The notes under the pieces were generated by a model. That model saw only the letters and a list, made by a program, of their open reading frames with translations. It did no database searches and was not told the DNA's origin. 64,000 bases of DNA from Verticillium longisporum. Its lineage: Eukaryota > Ascomycota > Sordariomycetes > Glomerellales > Plectosphaerellaceae. Positions within the stretch are counted from its first letter, which is position 1. Every line of letters begins with the position of its first letter. Shown piece by piece: positions 38,175 to 48,393 of this stretch. The stretch covers positions 1,798,001-1,862,000 of the forward strand of contig JAETXT010000003.1 in the NCBI GenBank assembly GCA_019188255.1, given 5' to 3'. The translations under genes and the position numbers were made by a program.

Positions 38175-39217
38175 CTCGCACCACCAAAACCGCCGACGAC
38201 GACAGCGAGACCTTTCGCCATCGACCGACCAGCACAGTGGAGAAGGATGCGGACGTGGACGTGGTGGGCCAGCCCACCACACCCATCTGAAGTTTCCACT
38301 TGCCCCAGACACGCCGACGGAGACAGGGGTGAAGGGTGGGCACTCTACTGCGCCGTCTTGCCCGCCCTCTCGTTCCTGGGTCGGTATCCCTGCACCTTCA
38401 GAAGTGTTCCCTGACCCCTGTCAGACTGAGTGAGACATGGGCGGCGTGGAGGGTCGGGGGACGTTCACTGGCAAGACTGGGTCCGGCGTGCCGATGCCAG
38501 GTCCCCTCCATCTACCTATCGATGACTTTTATCGCTGGGGCCCATCTGGGTTGATCAATGTGGGCTCTCGAGATACATATCCACCGTCACCACCCACGCT
38601 CGCTCACTCTGCCTTTGGTTTGATTCCTGGCAATCCATGATCGACAGTCTTGTCTCTCGACCCTGATGTGCCTGTGCGATCCCTTTTCTTCTTCATGACC
38701 GCTCGGTTCCTCCTTCTTTTGTGACTCGAACACATCATTCTTTGGGACTCTTCATATATCGAACAGCCCCGTCCATCCTTTCAACGCACACGCAAGTAAC
38801 CGCTCCCGCCGCACCAGTCCTCGGTATAATCAAGAACCAACCACACGAGACTATTCGGACGAGTTTCATGTACTACAATCCCATCACGATATTTCGAGTC
38901 GTCTAGACAGTGTCCTTGTCTCGTCAAGCCACCGTCGTCCAATCCTTATCACTAGGAACCGAACAAACACCATCTTTAGACAAACCACCAAACCCCAAGC
39001 AACCACGACACCAGACAGTTCCACGCTCAGGAACGTGTAAAGTAGCAATACCATTTATACTCGCATAATCGACTCGATAAAGATCACGCATAACGACTGC
39101 TTCACTCGCAAGATAACTCATCGACTGGTAGGTTCACGCCCGTACCAGACAGCTGTGTGCCCACTTGCCGTAATTCCCAGGAAGTTAACCACCAGCTTTC
39201 AGACGTCAAGGACCGAA

Positions 39218-41300
39218 ATGGACCCCAACATGATGACAGCACAGATGGGCCACTCGCCCTTCTTCTTTTACACACCCGAGGCTAGGACCGACAACAGGCA
39301 TCACGGGCGCTTTTCTCAGCAGCACCCCCAGCAGCACATGGCCATGGCCCAGCTCCCTGTGTACCCCATGGTGCCGACACTACCTTCGACCCCCATGTAC
39401 TCTCGCCCAAACTCTTCGTGCTCCCAAGTGCCGGCGCCGCCACCTACCCTCTACAGTAACGGCCCCGGCGTCATGACGCCCGTGGCATCTCCGCAGCCTT
39501 GTCACCAGAAGCCGACCATCCTGCTGGAGACGGACGGTATGGACGACAACCTGTATTTCCCCTCGACACCGCCTCTGTCTAGTGCCGGTAGCAGCGTCAG
39601 TTCGCCCCACACGTGCGACATGCTGCAGACGCCCATGAACCCCATGTTCTCTGGACTGGACGGTCTCGAGGACCCCAAGGAGATGCTTGAGCCTGTGGAG
39701 AGCGTAGCTCTGGACTGGTCCAGCTGCGGCTCTCCTCCGATGACACCTGGTAAGCCCTTTCCGCAACATTGATCCCCATTTTCGCTATTTGCCCCATCAC
39801 CTTATTTTTCACTTCTTCTTGCTCTTTTCCTCTGTTGCTTGGGTGGACACCCCTCCATTTGCCATCGGGTTGTGATGGGAAATCCAAATTGGGCTGCGCT
39901 GGCGGGACCCATCGTGTTCTTCCCCGACCCTGGTTAGCGCTTGCCCAGGTCGAGGCGTGAATGGAGTCAACTTTGATGACTCTTGCCTTGGCTATCTCAT
40001 TGTCGCGCCTCAGGCAAGCAGCACAGTCGATGGAGCAAAGGCCCGAGAGGCGGGAAAAGGAACCCACCACAGAACAAATGCGCTAACCAGTTTTGGCAGT
40101 GTACCTTGGTCAAGCTCAGGCCCTGTCGCATTCTCGCCCGCTCAAGGTCAGCTCGCCCAACTTTGCCCCAGCTTCAACGCAAAACACCACCAACTCGGTT
40201 GCAAGCGACCTTCTGTCGTGCCCCTCTCTGTCGCCATCGCCCTCGCCTTATGCCAGGTCCGTCACCTCTGGACAGGACGTTGACTTCTGCGACCCTCGCA
40301 ACCTGACCGTCGGCACTGCCGCCCTGACTGCGGCGGCCTCCAACCCCACGCTGGCAGCCGAGTTTCCTGCCTTCCCTACGTCGTCCACTGCTATTGTCCC
40401 CCCGTCGCTGCGCCCAACTTTGACTTCAACTCTGCCACTCCCCACGGCCTTCCTTCCTTTGAAGACCTCTCCGAGTTGGAGTCGGACGACGACTTTGTCA
40501 ACGACTTGGTGAACCTTGCCGGCACTGACGTTGCCTCCTCGCGGCCCCGTGCCTGCACAGGCTCCAGTGTCGTGACCCTCGGTCACGCTAGCTTCATCGG
40601 CGACGACGATTTCAGCTTTGACGACGACGCCTCTTTCATCACTGGTGCCACCAGCCCAGTGAGCTGCCACTCTGACGCCGACTCTCACCAGGATAAGCGC
40701 CGCCGGGTTTCCGAGGAGGACTCCATCCCTACCATGGACGTTTCCGCCGACTCTGCCACGCAAGCCTCGATTCAATCCCAGCCCGCTGCTGAGCCTACGC
40801 AGAGCACAGGCACTTCTGAGCGGAGGGAGTCTTCCAACTCGGATGGTGATGCCTCCCCATCCGCCACCACGCCCCTGCCTGCTCCCACGAACCGACGCGG
40901 CCGCAAGCAGTCTTTGACCGAGGACCCCTCCAAGACGTTTGTCTGTGAGCTGTGCAACCGTCGGTTCCGCCGCCAGGAGCACCTGAAGCGTCACTACCGT
41001 TCTCTGCACACCGGTGACAAGCCTTTTGAATGCCAAGACTGCGGCAAGAAGTTTTCCCGGAGTGACAACCTTGCCCAGCACGCCAGAACCCATGGCAGCG
41101 GCGCCATCGTCATGGATCTCATCGATGACGGCGGTGTTCACTCGTTCGACAACATGATGATTCCCCAAGCAGAGGACTATCACCATCTCGGAAAGGTCCT
41201 CTTCCAGGTGGCCGCTGAGGTGCCCGGCAGTGCTAGCGAGTTCTCGTCATCGGACGGCGAAAGCGACCAAGGCAAGAAGAAGCGCAAGCGAGCTGAGTAA
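39218..41300 (+). CDS. MSN2: Msn2/Msn4/SebA-type C2H2 stress-response transcription factor, one-base deletion in exon 2
   Basis: Nuclear regulator expected to bind stress-response elements (AGGGG/CCCCT); in related plant pathogens such factors affect stress tolerance, development and virulence. Exons 39218-39749 and 40100-41300, with a 350-nt intron (GTAAGC...GCTAAC...GGCAG). The N-terminal half is Ser/Pro/Gln-rich. An acidic Asp/Glu/Ser region ([22 protein letters not shown]) resembles an activation domain. Two adjacent C2H2 fingers lie near residues 455-510: [22 protein letters not shown] and [21 protein letters not shown], whose helix residues RQEH-R and RSDN-Q match Msn2 fingers. The tail ends in a KKKRKR nuclear-localisation-like cluster. 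At 40398-40403 a run of six C breaks the frame; a seventh C rejoins it, phases close and the protein is 577 aa. Confidence 0.94.
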
Positions 41301-42928
41301 GACCCAGCTCTCTCTGCATTTCTTCGCCTCAACACCACTAGGAGCGACACGCAGTGATCCCCCCCCTGGTGCACGCCCCGTCACGATATCACGACTTCAG
41401 ACATCAAGCAGCATCTTCTCTCCACGCCTTCCCCCACCAGCCTTTACGCAGATCCGGCCCTAGGGCTTGGATGACCTGCGTGACAGTCTACCATGGCGCG
41501 ACAACTGGGGTCGCGCATTAGAAGAATATCCATCATACGACGGCATGGATTGGTTTCAAAAGTGTTTTTCTTTTTCATTACTCAAGCGGCTTGTCATTTT
41601 CGCACTCCCCGCCGGCCCTCACATGTATCATATGAATGTCAAGGTCTCCGGAAGATTCTTTTTTCTGCGGAGGGCCTGGTGTGGAGCGGCGCATCGTTCA
41701 TAGTTGCATTGACGACCACAGAGACCGCTCGGCCAGCGAGGCGGCAAAGGGCAATTGGATCCGGAGGGTTTAACGCGGCGTGGACGGTGGATTTTGTTTC
41801 ACAAGAGCACAGACAGACAGAAAGAAAGAAAGGCATGGATCATGTTTTCTTCTTCGACTTGCACAGTCTTTGCTCGCTCCTCATGATTAGTCGTGCGTTT
41901 TCTTTTCGGTTTCGGTTTCGACGTCGAACTTGGTTCAGCAGCATCTTCTTCTTTTACGCTCGTTGTAATTCCCTCTGTAGCAGGCGGTCCGTCGGGCAAG
42001 CTAACAAGCTGGCCTCGGCGGGGTTGTCGGCCTTGGAATCTGCTCTTCTTGTTTACGCTTCGTTGGCTTTCTTTCTTCTCCTCATGGATTTCATGGATAT
42101 ATTCTGGCCTTCGAGAGTTGGGTGTGGGTCACGTTGCACCGATTCGGATTTGCGGAAGCGTCAGAAGCGGCTACGGATGGTGCGAGTGCTGGTTCACCGA
42201 CCATCCGTCATCCCATTCTGCTCCCCGTCTCTTTCTCAATCTGTACAAGCAAAGAACGTGCCCTGCCTCCCTTGCGTCGAGGAGGAGTTTTTCCATACAC
42301 ATGTGGTGGCGCGAACACTACAGCTTTGCCAGCCGGCATCTCTATGGCGAACCAGATAAAAAGAAAAAAAGAACCAAACACTTCTGCTGCTACCTCACCT
42401 CGATCCTGCCGCCCTGTGACTTGTACCTCTGTCCACTGCTGACCTCGCATGTCTTTGCCGCGGCCTTGGCCGTCAGACTTAGGGTGTCTCGGGGCATGTT
42501 TGTCGGACGTTGTCTCGTTCCGCACAACAGGTATGGTTCGGTTTAGCAGCCAACCCCTTCCCGACTAGCCCCCGCCCGAGGAGCCGAGGAACTGGTCACC
42601 CTCAAGGTCACTGGCTCTATCTGGGACAGATGGGTGTGCGAGAGAAAGAGAGATAGAACATTACATGTCTCATCGTTTCTTTGCGGGTCTGCCTTTGGAG
42701 ACAAAGGGTCGGTCCCTCGTTCGTTCCACGCACCGGCTGGACGACCCGACCGTGTCATAGAAGAAAGAAGAACCCCACCACGACGGGTTCGTTGGCCGCC
42801 CAAGTCACAGCGTATGTCTGTGTTCCTGTTGGTTGGTCACTTTCACGTCTCTGCCTGTCACTCGGGATTATTTTTTTTCTCTTCCTGTTTGTATTTGCCA
42901 CAAACAAAACCTCGAGGGGCGGGAAAGG

Positions 42929-42951
42929 GAGAGAGAGAGAGAGAGAGAGAG
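42929..42951. repeat. GA dinucleotide microsatellite
   Basis: Uninterrupted GA units preceded by a purine-rich stretch (GGGAAAGG). Confidence 0.9.
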
Positions 42952-43384
42952 TCTGGGCCTTTCGCGTCAGAGTCAGTCGATCAATGTTTGTTTTGCCATG
43001 TCATTGACGTTTGGCCGCGTTTTTTTTTCCCCCTTCTCACTGGCTGTGAGTCGCGACGCAAGGCAGGGAGAGGATGCGGAGGAGGGGGCGGGGCAGGTTT
43101 TAGGCAGAGGGGTCAGAGGTTTTGGGCGCGATGCTCCCTTGCGTTTTAGGGAGGGGCTCACCGCGCGCACGGCCGCCGCCGTGGTATGCGGTTGACGTCT
43201 GGCGGCGGGGGTCCCGAGTCAGCAGTCGGCGTCCGAGGCTTGCTTTTTTTCCACCTGACAACGCTCGGGACTTTTTGACCTGCCGGGTCTTGTCTAGGAT
43301 TTTCTTTACGGGACGGTTTGTGGGTGGGTGGCGAGGTTTGGGCATCTAGGTGCCTCACCCTAATGTAGGTGGGTGTCTTCAGAG

Positions 43385-43413
43385 CCTACCTACCTAGGTA
43401 AGTAAGGTACCTG
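43385..43413. repeat. CCTACCTACCTAGGTAAG motif cluster
   Basis: Member of the dispersed AGGTA/TACCT group, containing the palindrome TACCTAGGTA and, a few bases on, GGTACC. Confidence 0.65.
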
Positions 43414-43841
43414 AGGTCCTGCATGCTAGGCAGGCAGGGAGGTTTGGGCCACTGGACGGCGGCACGCTCATGAGTCGAGCGTTATGGGCGTGTCTGGCGT
43501 AGCGGCCGTGGCGCTTTGGTTCTAGGATGATGGTTGTCGTGTCCACTTGGGCGCCGAGCAGCGGTGAACTTGGGAGGTCGTGCCAGGCACGCGACTTGAG
43601 GGTTGCAGAGCGCCCACCTACCAAATGGGGGAGGTTGAGCCATGAGCGTCGGGGCGTTGGGGAGATTCCTCGTGTTGGGTGGGTGGTGTGGAGGAGATGG
43701 CTTCCTGGTCGGACCAATGTATAGGTACCTGATTAGGCCAGAGGATGCTGCCTTCAAGTCAGGCACAGAGTGCGGGCAGGGACGGCTTCGTCCGCGGTTC
43801 GGACCTCTGATGGTGTTGATCTCTCGGGGGGCTAAGGGGAC

Positions 43842-43878
43842 CACCTACCTACCTAAGGTAAGGTAACGTAGGTAGGTG
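43842..43878. repeat. Inverted repeat of ACCTACC units, perfect 11-bp arms
   Basis: CACCTACCTAC at 43842-43852 and its exact reverse complement at 43868-43878, separated by 15 bases that themselves hold TAAGGTAAGGTAA. It could form a cruciform or be a remnant of a very small palindromic element. Confidence 0.7.
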
Positions 43879-45202
43879 CCATGGGTTTAGCGCGAACATG
43901 TCTTCTTTTTAGTGAGGTACCTTCGTTTCCTTTATCAGGTCATCAGGTCAGATCAAGTGCGGCAGTTGCGTAGGCGCCGTGGCTACCACGTTGCCGATGG
44001 CGCTTTCTTGCCCCTACATGTACATCCTTCCATGCTACCTCACTCGGTGTTGGGACACATTTCAGGGTGCCACTGCAGAGACGCCATGTGACCGAGCCAT
44101 GCCACAACATCGAGAGACCGATTTCTTATCAGCAGGAGCAACACTAGGCGGCCCTCGTCATTAGTGCTACCGCCGAGCAGAGCCCCCGAGTCAGGCGCCG
44201 AGTCGGTCCTGTGCCCGGCGGTGGTGGGGCACCGGGGCCGAGGTTTCGTCAGCTGCTACCGCCACGACGGTTGTATTCTACATTTCTACTCCGACCTGCA
44301 TGCACCAACTTGTGTCAAGAATGATGGGCCTGAGCTGCCATTGGTGTCGCCAACCCAGCAACCTCACCTCCTCCTCAACAAGCCTCGACCACTGCAATGG
44401 CTTCGGTATGTGATGAACACCTCGTGACCTTCCTCAGACAGAGAGAAATGCATCGGGTCAACGGTCACGGCCGATATCAGGTGTGACCGCTGTGACCCTC
44501 TCGCAAGAGTGACTCGGCAGTTGCAATGCTAGGTAGGAGCAACTGGCGTCTCAGCAACGTGCATTCCCGCATGATTACTCCGCGTGAATATAGGCAGCTT
44601 ACAACATTGAACGTAGATCAAACGCTTCCTTGTCAAGCTAGATCGACCCATGAGGCACGATCACCGGCTTTTCCAACGGGCTCCGTCCACAGCCTTAGCC
44701 GACACCAACCTCTTCGGTACCTTACATTCCCGGTGGACTGTTCTTCGGGTCGTCACAAGACCATCCGAGATGGTGCAGAGGAATTCTTATTGGCACGAGA
44801 GTATTCATGTTGAACGCTTTGAATGGTACGGTAAACCATCACTGGAACAGTGGCGTGTATCTGTCGTCATTGGCCATCCCAGTCACGAAGTAGGTGCTCA
44901 ACCACCTGATCTGATGTTTCGCTGGGCCGTTGGTACATGCTACTGATACGGTAATATCGGTAGGCCGGGGCCCTGGTGAAGAAGTCGTCGAGCACAATGG
45001 ACGCTTGGAGACGAGCATGCAGTCCGCTGTGGCCACAGAGCCCTCGTTGCTTGGCTGTCCTTATCAGCAACGGGTGTGGAACAGCAAGACACGGACGCAA
45101 GCGACAGTAGTCTCAACAACAGGAGTATCTCTACTCGAATATTTCAGGGCTCCACTTAGATCCTGCCAAGATCTCGAGATTTTCATCAGCAAGCAAACTG
45201 CC

Positions 45203-45215
45203 AAAAAAAAAAAAA
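45203..45215 (-). terminator. Probable Pol III terminator (T-run) of tRNA-Lys
   Basis: Thirteen A on the + strand, i.e. a T13 run on the transcribed strand 40 bases past the tRNA 3' end. There is no closer run of four or more T, so this is the first good RNA polymerase III stop. Confidence 0.6.
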
Positions 45216-45254
45216 GAATATGAGTACTCGTCATACGAGTTGCGTCAGGAATTG

Positions 45255-45327
45255 AGCCCAACGGGGGGCTCGAACCCCCAACCTTGAGATTAAGAGTCTC
45301 ACGCTCTACCGATTGAGCTAGCCGGGC
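45255..45327 (-). tRNA. tRNA-Lys (anticodon CTT)
   Basis: A 73-nt cloverleaf without intron. The 7-bp acceptor GCCCGGC pairs with GTTGGGC using two G-U pairs. The D-arm carries the A-box TAGCTCAATCGG, the anticodon loop is CTCTTAA (anticodon CTT, closed by GTGAGA/TCTCA) and the T-arm has the B-box GGTTCGAGCCCC. The discriminator base is U, as in yeast tRNA-Lys(CUU). No CCA is encoded, as expected for a nuclear gene. Confidence 0.95.
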
Positions 45328-47152
45328 AGGCAGGTTGCTTGTTGTTGGAGCCCGGGCACCGCTGTGGGAACTATGTTGTGGGTATCGTGGGTCCGCGAAC
45401 GGTTTTCATTGCGAGCTCAGGGTGTTTTGCAAAAGTGACCATCATGTCTCAATCGGATCTATCGTGCTTCTTGAGGGTCTGTTGAAGTGACTTTTTCTGT
45501 TGAGTGATTCTAAATAATGCGCCTCTCTGTGACCTGTGGTGCTCACATGTCCGATTCGTAAAATGATAGCGCTACGCTGCCGTGATTCATCTTTACTTTA
45601 CGCTGCACAGATGCAGGTCGTACTTTCCGCGGGCCAAATAGGCTCTAAATGTTCTACTGAGTAACCAGAAAGTAGTTAGCAGGCCACGCCTCTGGCTGCG
45701 TTCCTTACCGTGAGAATCAGTGAGGCCGGCAAAAGGTTCTCCGTGCGTTAGGTCAGGACGATGAGGTCAACGACACTCCTGTGGGAAAGTTCCAAACAAC
45801 CAGTACGCACTTGGAAGAAGTTTGTAAGGCCCCTCTCAGTTGGGACTTCTGTTTTGTAACTAGAGACTACCTAGATTCATCTGTCGGTCCCTCTACCACC
45901 GGATGACTTTGGACGAGGTTCAACGAAGAAATCTTACGTAAATGCACGGCTCTTAATCTTTGCCGTCATGGTTAATCTCTTTGAGCATCTCTACTACCAG
46001 TGTTGAGGTTGCTGCTTGTAGTGACCCGGTAGATATTGAGATGTCCCCCAACCACAAGGCAGCCCGGTAGATCAGCCGTGATGGGAAGCCCAAGAAAGAC
46101 CTGGGCAAGATATCCAGATACACAAGAGAACCATGCGGGTATGCTGAGCCTCGGCTAGCCAAAATACCAACGTCATCCAAGATATACGATTATACGATGA
46201 GCATGTCCGCGCAAAAGTTCTTGCCCTGATTCCACCCGTGCTCAAATATCGCTGCGGCCAAGTGCACGTTAGTCACCTACCATAAGAGCAAGGGCATCAC
46301 TATTTGCAAGGACGTGAAGACTACCTTCAGATACCTCGGAGAAACGACGTTGCCCGTACAGTCCAAACTCATTGTCATAACAGCCTCCCGAGTGATCTAT
46401 TCTGATCAAAGCCGGCCTTCAGCTCACAGAAGAAGAGACCTATCGCACCCAGGTCTGGGTGCGACAACCCAAACACACTGTGACGACGGAAAGCGACATG
46501 ATCCGTTCATTGGGATACCGTAAAGCTGACAAACAAAAGTACAGGACCAAAACCACGGACACAGACCTAATACCGAACGCACCAATATCCGCCAAAGCCA
46601 ACCAGGCTGAGGCACGCCGTGCAAAACCGGCTTCCTCTTTTGTAGGTCTAACCCCTGATTGGAGAAGGACCGAAGCCTGTTTGTGCCACCTGACAAGTCC
46701 CTTTTGCCACCCGCAGGCAAAGCAAGAAAGTGACTGTTTGGGCTGTCCAGCCTTCCAATGGCATGGCTTGGTAGAAAGGATGGCTATCGTGGCAAGACTG
46801 CAGCGGGGAGAGGACTCATGTAAATTGGTTGGTGCCTTTCAGCTTCGACGCGGTGCGACAGTGATAGCCACTTCGTTCTTTCTGGATCTGTCTTCTTGTG
46901 GTAGGTAAGTTACATCAGGCACTTGCTCAGGCCTTCAGACGGTCAAAAGCCGGTCCGACTGAGAAATTGGGTTGGTTATGTAGCAGAAGGCCCGTTGGTT
47001 TCATGGCGCGGACCGTACTTGTTGATCAAGATGCCCATGTCCTTGTACACGCTGGAGCAGGGTCAGCAATCTGCACGTTCTTCCAAATCGAGCAACATGC
47101 CATGTAACCTACTCTTCTCTGGCTGGCGAACCAAGTTAATGCGCCGAATGCG
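45328..47152. other. Intergenic, no gene recognised
   Basis: About 1.8 kb with only short frames. One 149-codon frame (46459-46908, +) shows no family resemblance and I do not call it. Confidence 0.5.
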
Positions 47153-48106
47153 TCAGGTTGACTTGATTGAATAAAGGCGATTCCGGTCACCCCACTGAGA
47201 GGCTGGTTCGCTTGGCGGCATGCGCATCAGATATTGTCGGAAGTAAGGCTGGCCAAAGCGAATGACCTCGCGACGCCACATTCCTAAATCATACTCGTTA
47301 TGGGCGTACATACATGACGGGTCGAACACGACGGGTTGTTGCGTGTCAATGTTGACCCCGGCGTTCTCTTCCCACAAGTCCCCATGCACTAAACAAGGCT
47401 TGAGGATGCGGCCATGTGACTGGAGAGGATCAAGCAGCGCCGGGATAACATATCGTCTGAACCTTGCGAAGGCTGCCTCAAACTCGGCCCACGGCCCGTT
47501 GATTTTCATGGCCTCGTCGTAGGCCTCTGTGATTAAAGCGTCGTAGCATTCTCTCCAGCTGGAAGTCCAAACATTGCCTTGAATGATCCGTCCTTGACAT
47601 GTTGGCACCGGGAAGCCAAACATTACATTCGGAGAGACGCTTTTTTGATGGACTTCAGCGATTAGATGACAAAAGACCACGGGGTTCGGCATCGTGGGCC
47701 TCATGTTCAAGAACTCCATGACAAAGAAGTATACACGAGGAGTTGCCGCGAACCGTCCCCAGCCGTATGGTTTTGGTACAAAATCAGGCACCAGATTATG
47801 CATGGCGGTGGTCGAATTGAACTCGCCCTCCATCATGACCGTCGGGTCTGTCGTGCATTTTAGAAAGTATGTATTGTGAGTGCTGTTCCTCAACCTCGTC
47901 TTGATCCTGGCCGTTTGCGTCCACGCAGATGCGCCCAAAGCAGTGGCTTCGATGAATCATTCGCCTTCAGGCAAGCCTGGTTGGTTTGGTCAGCTGAACT
48001 TGGAAGTCATGTTGATGGGGTCTCATGACGACAACTGACATTTCTTGACCTGATTATCCAGCTTGATGCGACCATTACGGTCCAGTTCGAATATCTCCTC
48101 TGTCAT
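47153..48106 (-). pseudogene. Fructosamine/ketosamine-3-kinase-like gene with an early in-frame stop
   Basis: The product belongs to the fructosamine kinase family (protein-kinase-like fold), which phosphorylates sugar adducts on amines, or to its fungal small-molecule kinase relatives. Exon 1 is 48106-48040 (starts MTEEIFELDRNG). The 63-nt intron has GTCAGT, a CTGAC branch and CCAG. Exon 2 is 47976-47153. Directly after the splice the frame reads CLPEGE, then TGA at 47959-47957, then FIEATALGASAWTQTARI with the frame unbroken, so a stop replaces one codon of the N-terminal lobe. The catalytic centre is intact: LVHGDLWEENAG (HGD...N) and VFDPSCMYAHNEYDLG. The last residues (DRNRLYSIKST) end earlier than is usual. 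Either a nonsense allele or a pseudogene; a sequencing substitution is possible. It lies head to head with the NLR gene. Confidence 0.75.
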
Positions 48107-48393
48107 GATCACCCAGGAGGTTTTATCACGACAACGTTGTGGTCAGGAACCAGAATCTGATGCAGGCGTTGTAGAGTTAAGCAAATTTGACTCAAGATGT
48201 CGATGTAAGCCTTGTTAACAAACTAAATCGACTGAAAATGCACTTGTGTTGTCATTCAGGTGACCTGCGTGATCCCACGTAGACCAAACTATTGAGACGC
48301 CCAGAAAATGCATGATCATCAGGGCTGTGAAATAGAAGATGACGCACGCAACTGGCCTATTTAGCGGAATCGGTTTGATTGTCTGGACCTGAG
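48107..48393. promoter_or_regulatory. Divergent promoter region, kinase-like gene and NLR gene
   Basis: 287 bases separate the two divergent start codons, so any promoter elements are shared or adjacent. No TATA box was identified. Confidence 0.4.

Larger units (their letters stand above)
26943..39217. other. Gene-poor stretch before the Msn2-type gene, no coding gene recognised
   Basis: About 12.3 kb in which no frame on either strand shows a known family, a spliced structure I can defend, or transposase-like sequence. The composition is not AT-rich, so it is not a strongly RIP-mutated transposon block. Small features: a CCAGAG/CCAAAG simple repeat near 28615-28655, homopolymers G (29425-29435) and C (30068-30076), AGGTA clusters at 35415-35438 and 35663-35678, a 17-bp near-palindrome at 38158-38174. 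The last 300-500 bases are the probable promoter and leader of the Msn2-type gene. Unannotated non-coding RNAs or fast-evolving small proteins cannot be excluded. Confidence 0.5.
41301..45254. other. Intergenic between the Msn2-type gene and tRNA-Lys
   Basis: About 4 kb without a recognised gene. The first part is T-rich and probably holds a long 3' untranslated region. It includes a GA microsatellite (42929-42951) and AGGTA/TACCT clusters at 43385-43413 and 43842-43878, the second with perfect 11-bp inverted arms. Confidence 0.5.

Noticed and set aside
37697..38290. 197-codon open frame in the gene-poor region
   Set aside because: No domain, no signal peptide, no supported splice structure; several competing frames of similar length overlap it on both strands.
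26943..39217. Degenerate transposon block
   Set aside because: No long terminal repeats, terminal inverted repeats, transposase or reverse-transcriptase motifs, and no AT-rich RIP composition were seen.
40248..41186. 312-codon open frame on the minus strand
   Set aside because: Exactly antisense to the Msn2-type coding exon with its C2H2 fingers; composition is that of an antisense shadow.
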